Shown: positions 24,777-33,729 of the stretch, one piece after another
Layout of the letters: the number at the start of each line of letters is the position of its first letter
Numbering within the stretch: position 1 is the stretch's first letter
Assembly: GCA_963838375.1 (NCBI GenBank)
Contig: CAWIQY010000015.1
Location: 372,001-436,000, forward strand
DNA length: 64,000 bases
Source: DVED01 sp963838375
GTDB lineage: Bacteria > Cyanobacteriota > Cyanobacteriia > Cyanobacteriales > Geitlerinemataceae
Direction: 5' to 3'
Notes under the pieces: generated by a model
Told to the model about the DNA's origin: nothing
What the model saw: the letters and a program-made list of their open reading frames with translations, nothing else
Database searches by the model: none
Program-made: the position numbers and the translations under genes

Positions 24777-27449
24777 CTACAGCCAATTGCCGACTAAGAC
24801 AAAAGGAGCCCAATAAAAGGGATGGATGTATTGAGACTCATGCAATAGTGTTAGCTGTGCCTGCCGCAAAGCTTCAGCTTTTGTCATGTTGGGGAGGGCG
24901 ATCTGTCGGTAAAATTGAGCCATCAGTAGGGCGGTAGATTCGTCTCGAACCGACCAAAGGGTCGCCAGAGTCGATCTCGCGCCGCTTTTGACAGCGAATC
25001 CAGCTAAGCCTAAAACCGCTCGCGTATCGCCCCGAGCCGTTTGACAGGCACTTAAGACCAACAGATCGATCGCCTGAGACTGAGTTTCATCCCGACTTCC
25101 CAGCCAGTTTTCCAGTTCAGAGACATTAATCCGACCATCCCAAGTCAAAATAAAAGTCTCATCCGCGTTGGAACTAAATTGACCGTGAGTGGCAAAGTGT
25201 AGAATCGAACTCGGATTTTCGGCGAGTGCTGCCTTCACAGCTTCTGTGGTAAAGTCGTCATCAAGCTTTACTCGAGTCGTAATTTCCTGACCGATTTGAA
25301 TAATTTCAGACTGCACCTCGGGTAATGCCGGAAATCCTTGACGAGACTGGCTGATACCTCCCACAAAGGCTTGAAGTCGGCGATCGTCCTGTTGGCGGGG
25401 CTCGAGCAGTTGCAAACTCGGTGTTAGCGCCACAGCATATTTTTCGATTAAATATCGATCGCCGTCGTACAGCACAGACATGGGCAGGTTTCGCAAACTT
25501 TCGTCGAGGACGAACACCAAAGTTTCGATCTCGTATTTGTTGAGTTCGGGCTCGAGAGGACGCATTAACCAGTCGTAAATCGTCCCGTACAGTGCCAGAC
25601 GATCGCTTTGGGGAAAAGACAAACTCAACGATTGTCGAAATCGATCGATCGCGTTGTCAAACTCTGCTTGTGGAATCAAAGTTTGATAGTGGTGCAACTG
25701 TTGTCCCGGCAAAGAGACGATGGTCTCTAATCGCACCTGTTGGGAGGTGGGATTTCGGAGAATCATGGGATAAATGGTTGCGGCTTTGGGGTCAATACTG
25801 TCTACCCGCACGGGTTTTGCCGTCAAACAAGCCTCCCGAAAGAAGTTATCCAGTTCTGCTAACTGGAGGGCTTCCATGGTTTCGCGAGCTTTGACCAGAT
25901 GTGGCTGGGTGGGAGATTGCAACAACAAACCCACCAGTTCTCGGTAAACGGGTTCTACCTGGTTGCGAAACGAAAACTGAATGTCGGGATTCATAACCGC
26001 CAGATCTTGTCGCAGCCCGGAGAGGGTACGGACGGCTTCGGTATAAGCCACGATCGCTTTTTGGTCATCTCCTTGTTTTTGGAGCAGTTGTCCCAGTTGT
26101 ACTTGCCATTTCCAAGCCACTTCCGAGGCATTGAGACGATCGGTAATTAGCAGTGCTTTTCGGGTCAGCGTCAAAGCCTCAGACCACTGTCCGCGATCGG
26201 CATAAAGGGTTCCCAACTGACCCAGGGCATAGGCTTCGGCTTTGGGATCGTCGATTTTTCGGGCAGTTTGGACGGCGAGGGAGAGGATCTCGGCAATATC
26301 TCGGACTTCGGAGGTTGCCAATGTGACAGACGGATTTGGGGATTCCCCGCTTTGGGAGGAATGGCTCCGAATTCGCAGTGTATTGTCTGCCCAATTGACG
26401 GCGGCGTAAACTTGCGCTCGACTGGGACTGAGTTGAAGAATTGCTGCTTGCAGGGTTTGGGCTTTGCGTTGGGCAATGTCCCAGCGCTGGAGTTCGACCA
26501 GCAAGTTTAACTCGTTGAGCCCGGCGGCAATGGCGGCATTAGGCAAATCTACTGCCATCTGGGCTGCCTGTTGGTAAAAAAGTAGCGCCTCCTCAAAGTT
26601 TTGTAAATTGCGCGCGCTATTGCCCAAAGCCATCAAAGTCGCACCGATCTCGCTGGGTGAGTTGAGTGTTTGCGCGATCGCTAAGCTTTCTTCCAGAACG
26701 ATTTGGGAACGATGCAAATCTCCTGCCACTTGCAGGGCAATACCCAGGTTACGCAATGCCGTGGCTTTGAGTCGGGAGTCGGGAATTGCGGCAAGTTGTT
26801 GGTTGGCTTCTTCTAGCGTTGCTTCGGAACGGCGGTAGAGTCCTAGGTTTTGCAGGGCAATTGCCTGATTGACCATCGCCCCTAGACGTCCTACTTCGTC
26901 CTCGAGAGACTTGTAGGTTTCGGCGGCAGCACGCCAGGTTAAGAGCGCGGTTTGGGCATCGCCCAAGGCAAGCTCAATGCGTCCTCGATTGTTCAGCGCT
27001 TGGGCGAGAATCGCCTGGCTGCCTGTGTTACCGGGTGATTCTAGAAGAAAATCATTCGATAACCGAATGGCATCCTCAACGGCTGCTTTGGCGTCGTCCA
27101 ATCGACCTAATTCCCACAGTGCCATCGACAGATAGTTTAAACTTCCAGCTTGACTGAGAGGGTCGCCGAGATTGGCAAACCCGATCTGGGCTTCTTGCCA
27201 AGTTGTGGCAGCCTGACTAAACTGTCCCGCATCATAAAACGTCCAGCCCTCACGTTCTAATTGCTGGGGAGCGCTGGAACTCTCTGGGATTGATTGGACG
27301 ATGCGGGTTAGGGGATCGGTTGCATGGGCAGACAGAGCGACAATCCACAAGGAAGCCAGACAGACTAGCACGAAGATCGCTCCCCCTTTCACCCTTTTTC
27401 GCCAACGACGAAGTCTCATAGAGTTTTGTCTTCGATTCATGGGTGACAT
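24777..27449 (-). CDS. TPR-CHAT protease-like protein
   Basis: An 890-residue exported or membrane-anchored protein. One hydrophobic N-terminal segment (GAIFVLVCLASLWIVALSAHA) is followed by roughly ten divergent TPR motifs (residues about 60-500; AGSLNYLSMALWELGRLDDA, ALNNRGRIELALGDAQTAL and others) and a C-terminal CHAT domain, a caspase-fold cysteine protease module. The catalytic pair is intact: His in LHFATHGQF (about 751) and Cys in LVLSACQTARGD (about 800). CHAT proteins cleave partner proteins when their TPR sensor is triggered in characterised systems; no target is visible here. It precedes the DUF928 gene on the same strand, 280 bases apart, which suggests co-transcription. Confidence 0.88.
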   Translation of the reverse strand: MSPMNRRQNSMRLRRWRKRVKGGAIFVLVCLASLWIVALSAHATDPLTRIVQSIPESSSAPQQLEREGWTFYDAGQFSQAATTWQEAQIGFANLGDPLSQAGSLNYLSMALWELGRLDDAKAAVEDAIRLSNDFLLESPGNTGSQAILAQALNNRGRIELALGDAQTALLTWRAAAETYKSLEDEVGRLGAMVNQAIALQNLGLYRRSEATLEEANQQLAAIPDSRLKATALRNLGIALQVAGDLHRSQIVLEESLAIAQTLNSPSEIGATLMALGNSARNLQNFEEALLFYQQAAQMAVDLPNAAIAAGLNELNLLVELQRWDIAQRKAQTLQAAILQLSPSRAQVYAAVNWADNTLRIRSHSSQSGESPNPSVTLATSEVRDIAEILSLAVQTARKIDDPKAEAYALGQLGTLYADRGQWSEALTLTRKALLITDRLNASEVAWKWQVQLGQLLQKQGDDQKAIVAYTEAVRTLSGLRQDLAVMNPDIQFSFRNQVEPVYRELVGLLLQSPTQPHLVKARETMEALQLAELDNFFREACLTAKPVRVDSIDPKAATIYPMILRNPTSQQVRLETIVSLPGQQLHHYQTLIPQAEFDNAIDRFRQSLSLSFPQSDRLALYGTIYDWLMRPLEPELNKYEIETLVFVLDESLRNLPMSVLYDGDRYLIEKYAVALTPSLQLLEPRQQDDRRLQAFVGGISQSRQGFPALPEVQSEIIQIGQEITTRVKLDDDFTTEAVKAALAENPSSILHFATHGQFSSNADETFILTWDGRINVSELENWLGSRDETQSQAIDLLVLSACQTARGDTRAVLGLAGFAVKSGARSTLATLWSVRDESTALLMAQFYRQIALPNMTKAEALRQAQLTLLHESQYIHPFYWAPFVLVGNWL

Positions 27450-27823
27450 CCCTATTACATTGTCTGATTTGGGGTATTTTTCCCCAGCATTTTTTTTAAA
27501 AGTAAAAGTGACATTTAGATATATATTAGATGAGGGGTAATACCCGGATTGAAATAGTGAGATATCTCAGTCGCCATAACTGTAACAGCTAACGCTCATG
27601 ATAGTTGCTGTGTTTTATCAATTCTATCTATATTGCTGATGTGTATAAATTTAGCTGACCGACCGATTTAAAACTTCATGCCAAAACATGAGGCTAAACT
27701 CACCCGATCGGAGGAAGTCCGATCGAAAGGAGTAGGGGATAATTAAAAGTACCGGTATTGATGCAGGGGATGAAAAGTAACTACTATTATTAATTTGCAA
27801 GTGTATCGAGTGTAACTGTATTG
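27450..27823. promoter_or_regulatory. Divergent intergenic region (CHAT gene / GNAT-like gene)
   Basis: A 374-base A/T-rich spacer between divergent genes, with the promoters of both. It contains CGATCGGAGGAAGTCCGATCG (27705-27725), an inverted repeat of 8 bases around AGGAA. No open frame is convincing. Confidence 0.45.
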
Positions 27824-28888
27824 ATGGGCAACGAAAAGCTATACCCAGAGAATCTCGATCGCTGGTTTTCCTACGATCGGCAGAAACACTATACTGCCAA
27901 ACTCATAGGTCGCGTGGGCTTCACCCGCCGTCGCGCCGAATGTTTCGTGCGGCTGTGGGCGTATTTGTTCCTCAAACAGCAACTGGAGGTGGGGAACGCC
28001 CTACAACCCCCACTTCAAGACTTGAGTCTGCCAGAAGGGCTGATTCCCTGTACGCACCGGGAAGCCGCAGCTTTGTTTTATGCCCACCAAGAACGGGGAA
28101 GCGAACGAGCTGCCGGAATGATGCTCGATAAGTTGTCTGCTCTCCATTTGGTGAACAAACACTTCGACGGCAACAGCATTTGCTTGCAAATTAACCCGCT
28201 GCCGGATTTAAACAAAACCTCGACCCCCGAACCGGAAATCCAATTTCAAGTCGATGCCTTCAATCCCCGTACCGACGCCATTCCCGTTGCCAATTTTCTC
28301 GCCCGGAACTACAACTGGATGAATAACAATACGGCAACGATTCCCCAGCATATTGCTCGCTGGTTGCGAAGTTGGGCACAATGTTACGGGACGGGAATGC
28401 GAGTTCTGCGGCGCGGCGACAACCTCAATGCCATCGGATTTTCGGTGTTTTATCCCACCGCACCGGAATCGGAAGGGTGTTTCTTCCAAGCTCCCTCGCA
28501 AAGCCTGCACCTGAGTTCGGCACGGGCAAACGATCCGATTCTTATGGCAAAACCCGGCGATCCAAATTGTACGTCGGTTTTTATCCGCAGTTGGGCGATC
28601 GATCGACCGTACAATCAAACCCCTCAAGTTTGCCAGTTGCTTGCGGACGCTCAACAAACGCTCAAACAAATGCAAACTGATTTTCCCAATTTGTGCGATC
28701 TCTATGCCCTGATTTTTCATCCCAGTTACGAACCGCTGATCGAGGCGCTGGGGTTTCAAAAAATCAGTCAAGATCCCCAAAAATCGATCTATTGGGTGTA
28801 TCTCGCCATCGATCGATTTTTGGAATTAGATTTCAAACTGGCATTATTGAATCAGTCGTCACTCAGACTGACTAACACGCACACATAA
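27824..28888 (+). CDS. GNAT-like conserved protein, 354 aa
   Basis: A soluble 354-residue protein without a family name I can give. The N-terminal half is helical and basic (HYTAKLIGRVGFTRRRAECF, VRLWAYLFLKQQL), resembling a winged-helix-like or four-helix region; residues about 140-340 alternate strands and helices in an order like an N-acetyltransferase (VFIRSWAI, QLLADAQQTLKQMQ, DLYALIFHPSYEPLIEALGF, IYWVYLAIDRFL). The acetyl-CoA pyrophosphate loop is not obvious, so enzymatic activity is uncertain. It is followed after 16 bases by the pseudo-ATPase gene and then mscS, all on one strand. I use the ATG at 27824; a TTG precedes it. Confidence 0.7.
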   Translation: MGNEKLYPENLDRWFSYDRQKHYTAKLIGRVGFTRRRAECFVRLWAYLFLKQQLEVGNALQPPLQDLSLPEGLIPCTHREAAALFYAHQERGSERAAGMMLDKLSALHLVNKHFDGNSICLQINPLPDLNKTSTPEPEIQFQVDAFNPRTDAIPVANFLARNYNWMNNNTATIPQHIARWLRSWAQCYGTGMRVLRRGDNLNAIGFSVFYPTAPESEGCFFQAPSQSLHLSSARANDPILMAKPGDPNCTSVFIRSWAIDRPYNQTPQVCQLLADAQQTLKQMQTDFPNLCDLYALIFHPSYEPLIEALGFQKISQDPQKSIYWVYLAIDRFLELDFKLALLNQSSLRLTNTHT

Positions 28889-28904
28889 AGAAGTTATATT
28901 GAAA

Positions 28905-30089
28905 ATGCCGTTCAAACTAAAATCCCTGTTCGAGACATTTAGAAGTTGGTTTCCCAAAGCCAGTGCCGAGATCGAAGCTCAAGCTGTTGAGTTAGAAGCC
29001 AAATTGACGGAAGATCCTCTCCCATCATTGCCGCCACAGGAGCTAAATGCTCTCAGACATCGAATTCACAATTTACCCAAACTGCCGTGCGATCGAACTG
29101 CCATACTATCGGCATTAGAGGACGCGCTGGACAGTTGGGGGGAAGACCGAGAAAGCGTGAATAGCTTAGTGATTTTGGGCAGCCCCATCAACGAAATTGC
29201 TCCGTTGTTGGTTGAAGCGCTCGAAACCTGGGACAAACGCGACTCTTACGCCATTGAGTGGGGGGAGCGATCTCACAGACCTCAAGATTGGATGCGTTTA
29301 CCGGAGGAATTGAGATCTCAACTGTCTGCAAAAGTGGAGGAAAAACGTCCGTCGATCGTGATGATTCCCGATTTGTCCCAATGCTTTTTGCGTTGCGTCG
29401 AGGGTTTGAAAGGGATTGAATATCTGCAAAATTTAGCCGCTCAAGATCGAGATCGGTTTTGGCTGATTGGTTGTAATGATTGGGCGTGGCAGTATCTCGA
29501 TTGTGTGTGTCAAACAAGTGCATATTTCGATCGGACTTTTTCTTTACCCCCTCTGGAGCAAGACGAATTGAAAGACTGGTTGAGTCCCGTCAGTAACGAT
29601 TTTCAGGTCGATGTGGGTGAGGATTCACGAGAGTCTGATGAGAGCAAAAAAAAGGACGATCTCTCCCAGAAATGGCGATCGTCATCCGAACAGGACTACT
29701 TTGAAAAGCTGGCAACAGTTTCACGGGGTGTCAGTGGTGTTGCTGCCGAATTGTGGTTATTGTCGCTGTCTCCCATAGAAGAGGAATTAGAAGGTAAGAA
29801 ATCGAGCTGTGTTTCTTCCCTATCGAAACAGATAAAGTTGCCAGATTTACCTAGTTTGAGTCAAGTAGAGCGTCATTTGCTCTATGCGCTACTGTTGCAA
29901 GGGCAAATTAGTTTATCGCACTTAGCTGTGAGCTTGGACGAGACGGAAAGTTTTGTCCGCGCTCGCATTGGCGTTTTGCGAAGATCGGGTCTTTTACGGA
30001 CTAAAAATAGAGAAATTCATGTCAACCCCGCACATTTTTTTCGCCTGAACAACGATCTAAAAAATAATCGATTTTTGGTGGGAGAATAA
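28905..30089 (+). CDS. AAA-like protein lacking Walker A, with C-terminal winged helix
   Basis: A 394-residue soluble protein that I do not recognise by name. Its strand order mirrors a AAA+/STAND P-loop domain: SLVILGSPINEIAPLLVEAL stands where Walker A would be but lacks GK(S/T); SIVMIPDLSQCFL looks like Walker B without the acidic pair; FWLIGCNDWAWQYL resembles sensor 1; and FDRTFSLPPLEQDELKDWL resembles the arginine-finger/sensor 2 region. A charged linker follows, and the last 75 residues (ERHLLYALLLQGQISLSHLA, VRARIGVLRRSGLLRT) form a winged-helix domain. It thus looks like an inactive ATPase adaptor. The start may be the ATG at 28905 or the TTG at 28899. Directly precedes mscS. Confidence 0.7.
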   Translation: MPFKLKSLFETFRSWFPKASAEIEAQAVELEAKLTEDPLPSLPPQELNALRHRIHNLPKLPCDRTAILSALEDALDSWGEDRESVNSLVILGSPINEIAPLLVEALETWDKRDSYAIEWGERSHRPQDWMRLPEELRSQLSAKVEEKRPSIVMIPDLSQCFLRCVEGLKGIEYLQNLAAQDRDRFWLIGCNDWAWQYLDCVCQTSAYFDRTFSLPPLEQDELKDWLSPVSNDFQVDVGEDSRESDESKKKDDLSQKWRSSSEQDYFEKLATVSRGVSGVAAELWLLSLSPIEEELEGKKSSCVSSLSKQIKLPDLPSLSQVERHLLYALLLQGQISLSHLAVSLDETESFVRARIGVLRRSGLLRTKNREIHVNPAHFFRLNNDLKNNRFLVGE

Positions 30090-30170
30090 ATTTTAGACTT
30101 AATGTTCATTTGATTCCTAGACAGAGAGCGTAGTGAAGATCGATTTAATTGTTTACATACTCCAAAAGCG

Positions 30171-31046
30171 ATGATGATATTGATTTTAGCCCAAGCTGGA
30201 AGTGACACAGTTGAAAAAGCCCAAGAAATTTTTACAGATATTACTCAACTCAAACTCATTAAGGCGATCGTTGTCATTTCTTTTGCCTATGCTTTGCTAT
30301 ACATCGTCAATAAACTCGTCTTGTGGTTGTCGGAAAAAGCAGCATTGCGATTTCGGCTAAAAATTAAGCAAGCTTTGCCTTTTTTGCGAGCTTTTTTGCT
30401 GAGCATCGCGGTTTTCATTATTAGTAATTTATTTTTGGAGCTATCGCTCAGTAATGTGCTGGCAGTCACGGGGACGATCGCCGTTGCGCTAGGTTTTGCC
30501 TTCAAAGACTATGCGAGTTCCGTAATTGCTGGAATTATCGCTTTATTTGAAAACCCCTACCAAGTGGGCGATCGGGTTAAAATCGGCAATGACTATGGCG
30601 AAATTATCAGCTATGGATTGAGAGAGATTCGCATCCAAACACCGGATGATAATACCGTCAGTATTCCCCATAATAAAATTTGGACAGAGGCAATTTCTAA
30701 TGCCAACAAAGGCGAAATTGAAGCACAGACGATCGCCGATTTTTACTTCGCACACGAGATCGATGTCCCTTGGGTGATGCAGACTTTATACCGAGTTGCT
30801 CAGACGAGCAAATATACCCAACTCAGTCTTCCCATTTTAGTCATCATAGACGAACAACCTTGGGGAACACATTTCAAGCTCAAATGCTATCCCATGGATG
30901 CCCGAGATGAGTTTATCTATAAAACCGATTTGATTAAAAGAGCCAAACAAGTGTTTGCCAAAGCAGGGATCTCTTACCCGATTTTACCCCCGCAAGCTTT
31001 AGAATCGGCAAGTTTGAGCAGTACAGGACGAGCACCCAACGGTTAA
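30171..31046 (+). CDS. Small-conductance mechanosensitive channel, MscS family
   Basis: A 291-residue MscS channel that opens under membrane tension to release solutes in osmotic downshock. It has three transmembrane helices (AIVVISFAYALLYIVNKLVL; FLRAFLLSIAVFIISNLFLE; the pore helix region VLAVTGTIAVALGFAFKDYA with SVIAGIIALFE) and the beta domain (NPYQVGDRVKIGNDYGEII, IRIQTPDDNTVSIPHNKIW). The C-terminal alpha/beta domain is short and followed by a disordered tail. It ends 3 bases from the convergent trkH gene and is 81 bases behind the pseudo-ATPase gene. Confidence 0.93.
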   Translation: MMILILAQAGSDTVEKAQEIFTDITQLKLIKAIVVISFAYALLYIVNKLVLWLSEKAALRFRLKIKQALPFLRAFLLSIAVFIISNLFLELSLSNVLAVTGTIAVALGFAFKDYASSVIAGIIALFENPYQVGDRVKIGNDYGEIISYGLREIRIQTPDDNTVSIPHNKIWTEAISNANKGEIEAQTIADFYFAHEIDVPWVMQTLYRVAQTSKYTQLSLPILVIIDEQPWGTHFKLKCYPMDARDEFIYKTDLIKRAKQVFAKAGISYPILPPQALESASLSSTGRAPNG

Positions 31047-31049
31047 GAG

Positions 31050-32522
31050 TTAGAACAGTAAAGGTAGCGCATCCTTAAACAAGCGAACCAGACCGACGAC
31101 CACCGCAAAAAATTCTAAACGCCCCAAAAACATTCCCACAATCTGCGTCCACAATAACCCAACAGGCGCATCGGCAGCCGTCACTCCCACAGACAGTCCT
31201 ACGGTACCCAACGTACTGGCATACTCGAACAAACTTTCCTGAAGAGAATAACCGTAGCCGGCTGTAATCGCAGACCCCGTGGCGTAGATTGCAAAATATA
31301 AAAAGATAAATAAACTGACCTGTCGAATCTGTTCGTCGCTTAAAAAGACCCGCCGTTCTCCCTGCCAAACTTCTGCTTCGCTAATCGCACTTTTGGGTAA
31401 CAACAATCGCGAAATCTCCGATCGCAATGCCCGATAAAGATAGTAAACTCGGAACTGTTTGAGACCACCTGCCGTCGCCCCCGTCCCGCCGCCGATCAGC
31501 ATCAAAACGATGAGAACCAACCATCCCAACCCATTCCAATCGCCGTAACCCACCGTCGAAAATCCCGTTGTAGACAGGGCGCTAATACTTTCAAAAGCCG
31601 CCACCCGCAAAGATTTGCCCGATGTTGGATACAACTCATTGGCAACCCCCAACATCAAAACAACAATACAAGTAGGAATCAAAAGCGCTTGCAGTCGCAC
31701 TTCCCCATTGCGAATCACAGCGGGGAAATTACCTTTGAGCAAAAAGTAGCTGGTGAGAAAATTCAGCGTTCCCAAAATCATCAGAACGATGGTGACTATT
31801 TCCACGGCAGGACTATCCCAATAACCGATCGAGTCGGGACGGGTGGAGAACCCTCCGGTAGACAACGCCGCAAAAGAATGGTTGATGGCATCGAACCAAC
31901 CCATGCCGGCAATTCTCAGTGCCACCGTTCCCACCGCCGCATACCCCGAATAGATTGCCATCACCAGCTTCGCCGATCGCCGCACGTTGGGAGCAAGCTG
32001 TTCGGTGCGTCCCTCAGCAGCCGACAAACCGGAACTAGCAGAACCGGCGATCGTACTCAGGGTCAAAATCGCTAATCCTGCACCTCCGGCAAATTCCATA
32101 ATGCTACGAAACAGCAAAATTAACTTCGACGCTTGGGTGACATCCACTACCGATAACCCCGTCGTCGTCCAGCCGCTGGTCGATTCAAAAACAGCTTGGG
32201 TGAAATTTAATCCTTGGATTGCCATCAACGGAACGGTACTCACCGCGATCGCCAGCAGCCAAGCCACCACCACAATCACCGCCCCCTCTTGCAGCGTCAG
32301 ACTACTCGCCCCCTCCAAGGTGCATCGCCGCCACAGCAACAACCCCAAAATCAACAAAACGACTCCCGGAAGTAAAAACGCCCAAGCTAAACCCAGTTCT
32401 TCCGGGTAGGCAACCAGTGCGAGCAAAGGCAGTAGAATGGTGACGCCGACGATCGCCGCAATCAGCGAGATTGCCCCTAATATAATTCGATAGCGTTGGC
32501 GTAGATATTGACGATATTGCAT
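31050..32522 (-). CDS. Potassium uptake channel subunit, TrkH/KtrB family
   Basis: A 490-residue membrane protein forming the K+ (or Na+-coupled K+) translocation pathway. The four pore loops with filter glycines are visible: STSGWTTTGLSVVD, SFAALSTGGFSTRPD, SISALSTTGFSTVGYGDW and YASTLGTVGLSVGV. Hydrophobic helices surround each. The open frame can be extended 13 codons, but MQYRQYLRQRYRIILG at 32522 is the natural start. It is the last gene of a minus-strand set behind two KTN regulatory proteins, the classical Trk/Ktr partnership. Confidence 0.93.
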   Translation of the reverse strand: MQYRQYLRQRYRIILGAISLIAAIVGVTILLPLLALVAYPEELGLAWAFLLPGVVLLILGLLLWRRCTLEGASSLTLQEGAVIVVVAWLLAIAVSTVPLMAIQGLNFTQAVFESTSGWTTTGLSVVDVTQASKLILLFRSIMEFAGGAGLAILTLSTIAGSASSGLSAAEGRTEQLAPNVRRSAKLVMAIYSGYAAVGTVALRIAGMGWFDAINHSFAALSTGGFSTRPDSIGYWDSPAVEIVTIVLMILGTLNFLTSYFLLKGNFPAVIRNGEVRLQALLIPTCIVVLMLGVANELYPTSGKSLRVAAFESISALSTTGFSTVGYGDWNGLGWLVLIVLMLIGGGTGATAGGLKQFRVYYLYRALRSEISRLLLPKSAISEAEVWQGERRVFLSDEQIRQVSLFIFLYFAIYATGSAITAGYGYSLQESLFEYASTLGTVGLSVGVTAADAPVGLLWTQIVGMFLGRLEFFAVVVGLVRLFKDALPLLF

Positions 32523-32575
32523 ATTTGTAATGGGAAATGGGGAACAGCAGTAAAAGCGCAACTAGCCACTAACAA

Positions 32576-33241
32576 TCAATCCGTTTCCCCAGTCAGTTTC
32601 CTCAAGATTGCACCGTAGCATTCAGGTTGAGCGATCAGTAAGAGGCGATCGTCTTCTTGCAGTTCCGTCCAGCTTTTGGGGACGAAAACCTCTGTCCCTC
32701 GGGAGATGCAGGCAATCAGCGTACCATCGGGCGGATCTAAGTCCAGCAAGGTTCGACCCACTGCCGGACTGTCGGCGGCGAGAGTGACTTCGCTGACGCC
32801 GATCTTACCTTCGGCAAAAGGAATCAGATTGCGAATGTCTTCGAGTTCGGTTTGTTGCTTAATGGAGTTGGCGATGATTTCCGTGGCAGAAAAGGCAACG
32901 CTGACGCCGAGTTTTTCAAAGACTTCGCGGTTGTTGGGGTCATTGACCAGTGCCAGGGTTTGTTTGATGCCAAAGCGCTTTTGGGCAATTTGGCAGGCGA
33001 CTAAATTATCTTCGTCTTGAGACATCAGCGACAGCAAAGCGTCAGCGCGATAAGCCTCGGCTTCTTGAAGAATCAGAGGATCGCTACCGTTGCCGACGAG
33101 GACGGTCGCTTTGACTTTGCGAGAGAGGCGGGTGGCTTCGTTGGCATCGGGAACAATCAGAGTGACGCGATATCCAATGCTCGCAAATTGTCGCGTCAGA
33201 AAGTACATCAATTTGCCTTGACCGACAACGATAATTCTCAT
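32576..33241 (-). CDS. KTN (TrkA-N/TrkA-C) potassium channel regulator
   Basis: A 221-residue Rossmann-type regulator with a TrkA-N domain (about residues 1-130) and a TrkA-C domain (ISVSEVTLAADSPAVGRTLL-like, then DRLLLIAQPE). It forms a cytoplasmic ring that gates TrkH/KtrB in response to nucleotides. The glycine motif is altered (VVGQGKLMYFLTRQF, third glycine missing), so nucleotide preference may differ from its neighbour. The gene overlaps the upstream KTN gene by four bases, typical of translational coupling. Confidence 0.9.
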   Translation of the reverse strand: MRIIVVGQGKLMYFLTRQFASIGYRVTLIVPDANEATRLSRKVKATVLVGNGSDPLILQEAEAYRADALLSLMSQDEDNLVACQIAQKRFGIKQTLALVNDPNNREVFEKLGVSVAFSATEIIANSIKQQTELEDIRNLIPFAEGKIGVSEVTLAADSPAVGRTLLDLDPPDGTLIACISRGTEVFVPKSWTELQEDDRLLLIAQPECYGAILRKLTGETD

Positions 33242-33657
33242 GATTTCACCTCCTGAAAGTTTTGGATGAAAGCTTCCACGGCTAATTGGGTGGGACTGAT
33301 GGTTTGGATATCTAAATCGCGATAGATTTCCTCTCGTGCCGGATCGAAGACGCGAGCGATCGCCATCGGTACGTTAAACACCTCTTTCGCCACTTGCACG
33401 ACCATCAAGTTGACATTATCGCGATCGGTGACGGCGAATAAGCAATCGGCGCGATCGACTTTAGCGCTTCGCAATACCTCGATTTCCGTAGCATCTCCGG
33501 CAATTTGAAATCCGCTAAACTCACTGGAAAGTTTGCCGAAGTTGTTTTCGTCGCGATCGATCGCCACAATGCTGTGTCCCTGTCCGCTGAGGCGCGAGGC
33601 GAGAATCGCTCCCAACCGACCGCAACCGACGACGACGATGTACTGAGATGATTTCAT
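33238..33657 (-). CDS. KTN (TrkA-N) potassium channel regulator, single domain
   Basis: A 139-residue protein consisting of one TrkA-N Rossmann domain with an intact dinucleotide motif (VVVGCGRLGAILASRL) and acidic end of strand two (AIDRDENNF). It lacks a TrkA-C domain. Together with the next gene and trkH it makes a three-part potassium uptake set. The ATG at 33657 is chosen; the longer frame adds residues encoded by a repeated, low-complexity spacer (ACGAACCAC-type). Confidence 0.9.
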   Translation of the reverse strand: MKSSQYIVVVGCGRLGAILASRLSGQGHSIVAIDRDENNFGKLSSEFSGFQIAGDATEIEVLRSAKVDRADCLFAVTDRDNVNLMVVQVAKEVFNVPMAIARVFDPAREEIYRDLDIQTISPTQLAVEAFIQNFQEVKS

Positions 33658-33729
33658 AATGCGTTTTTGAGTCTCGGTAAATAATCCACAACGAACCACG
33701 AACCACAAACAACGAACCCCCAGAAACTA

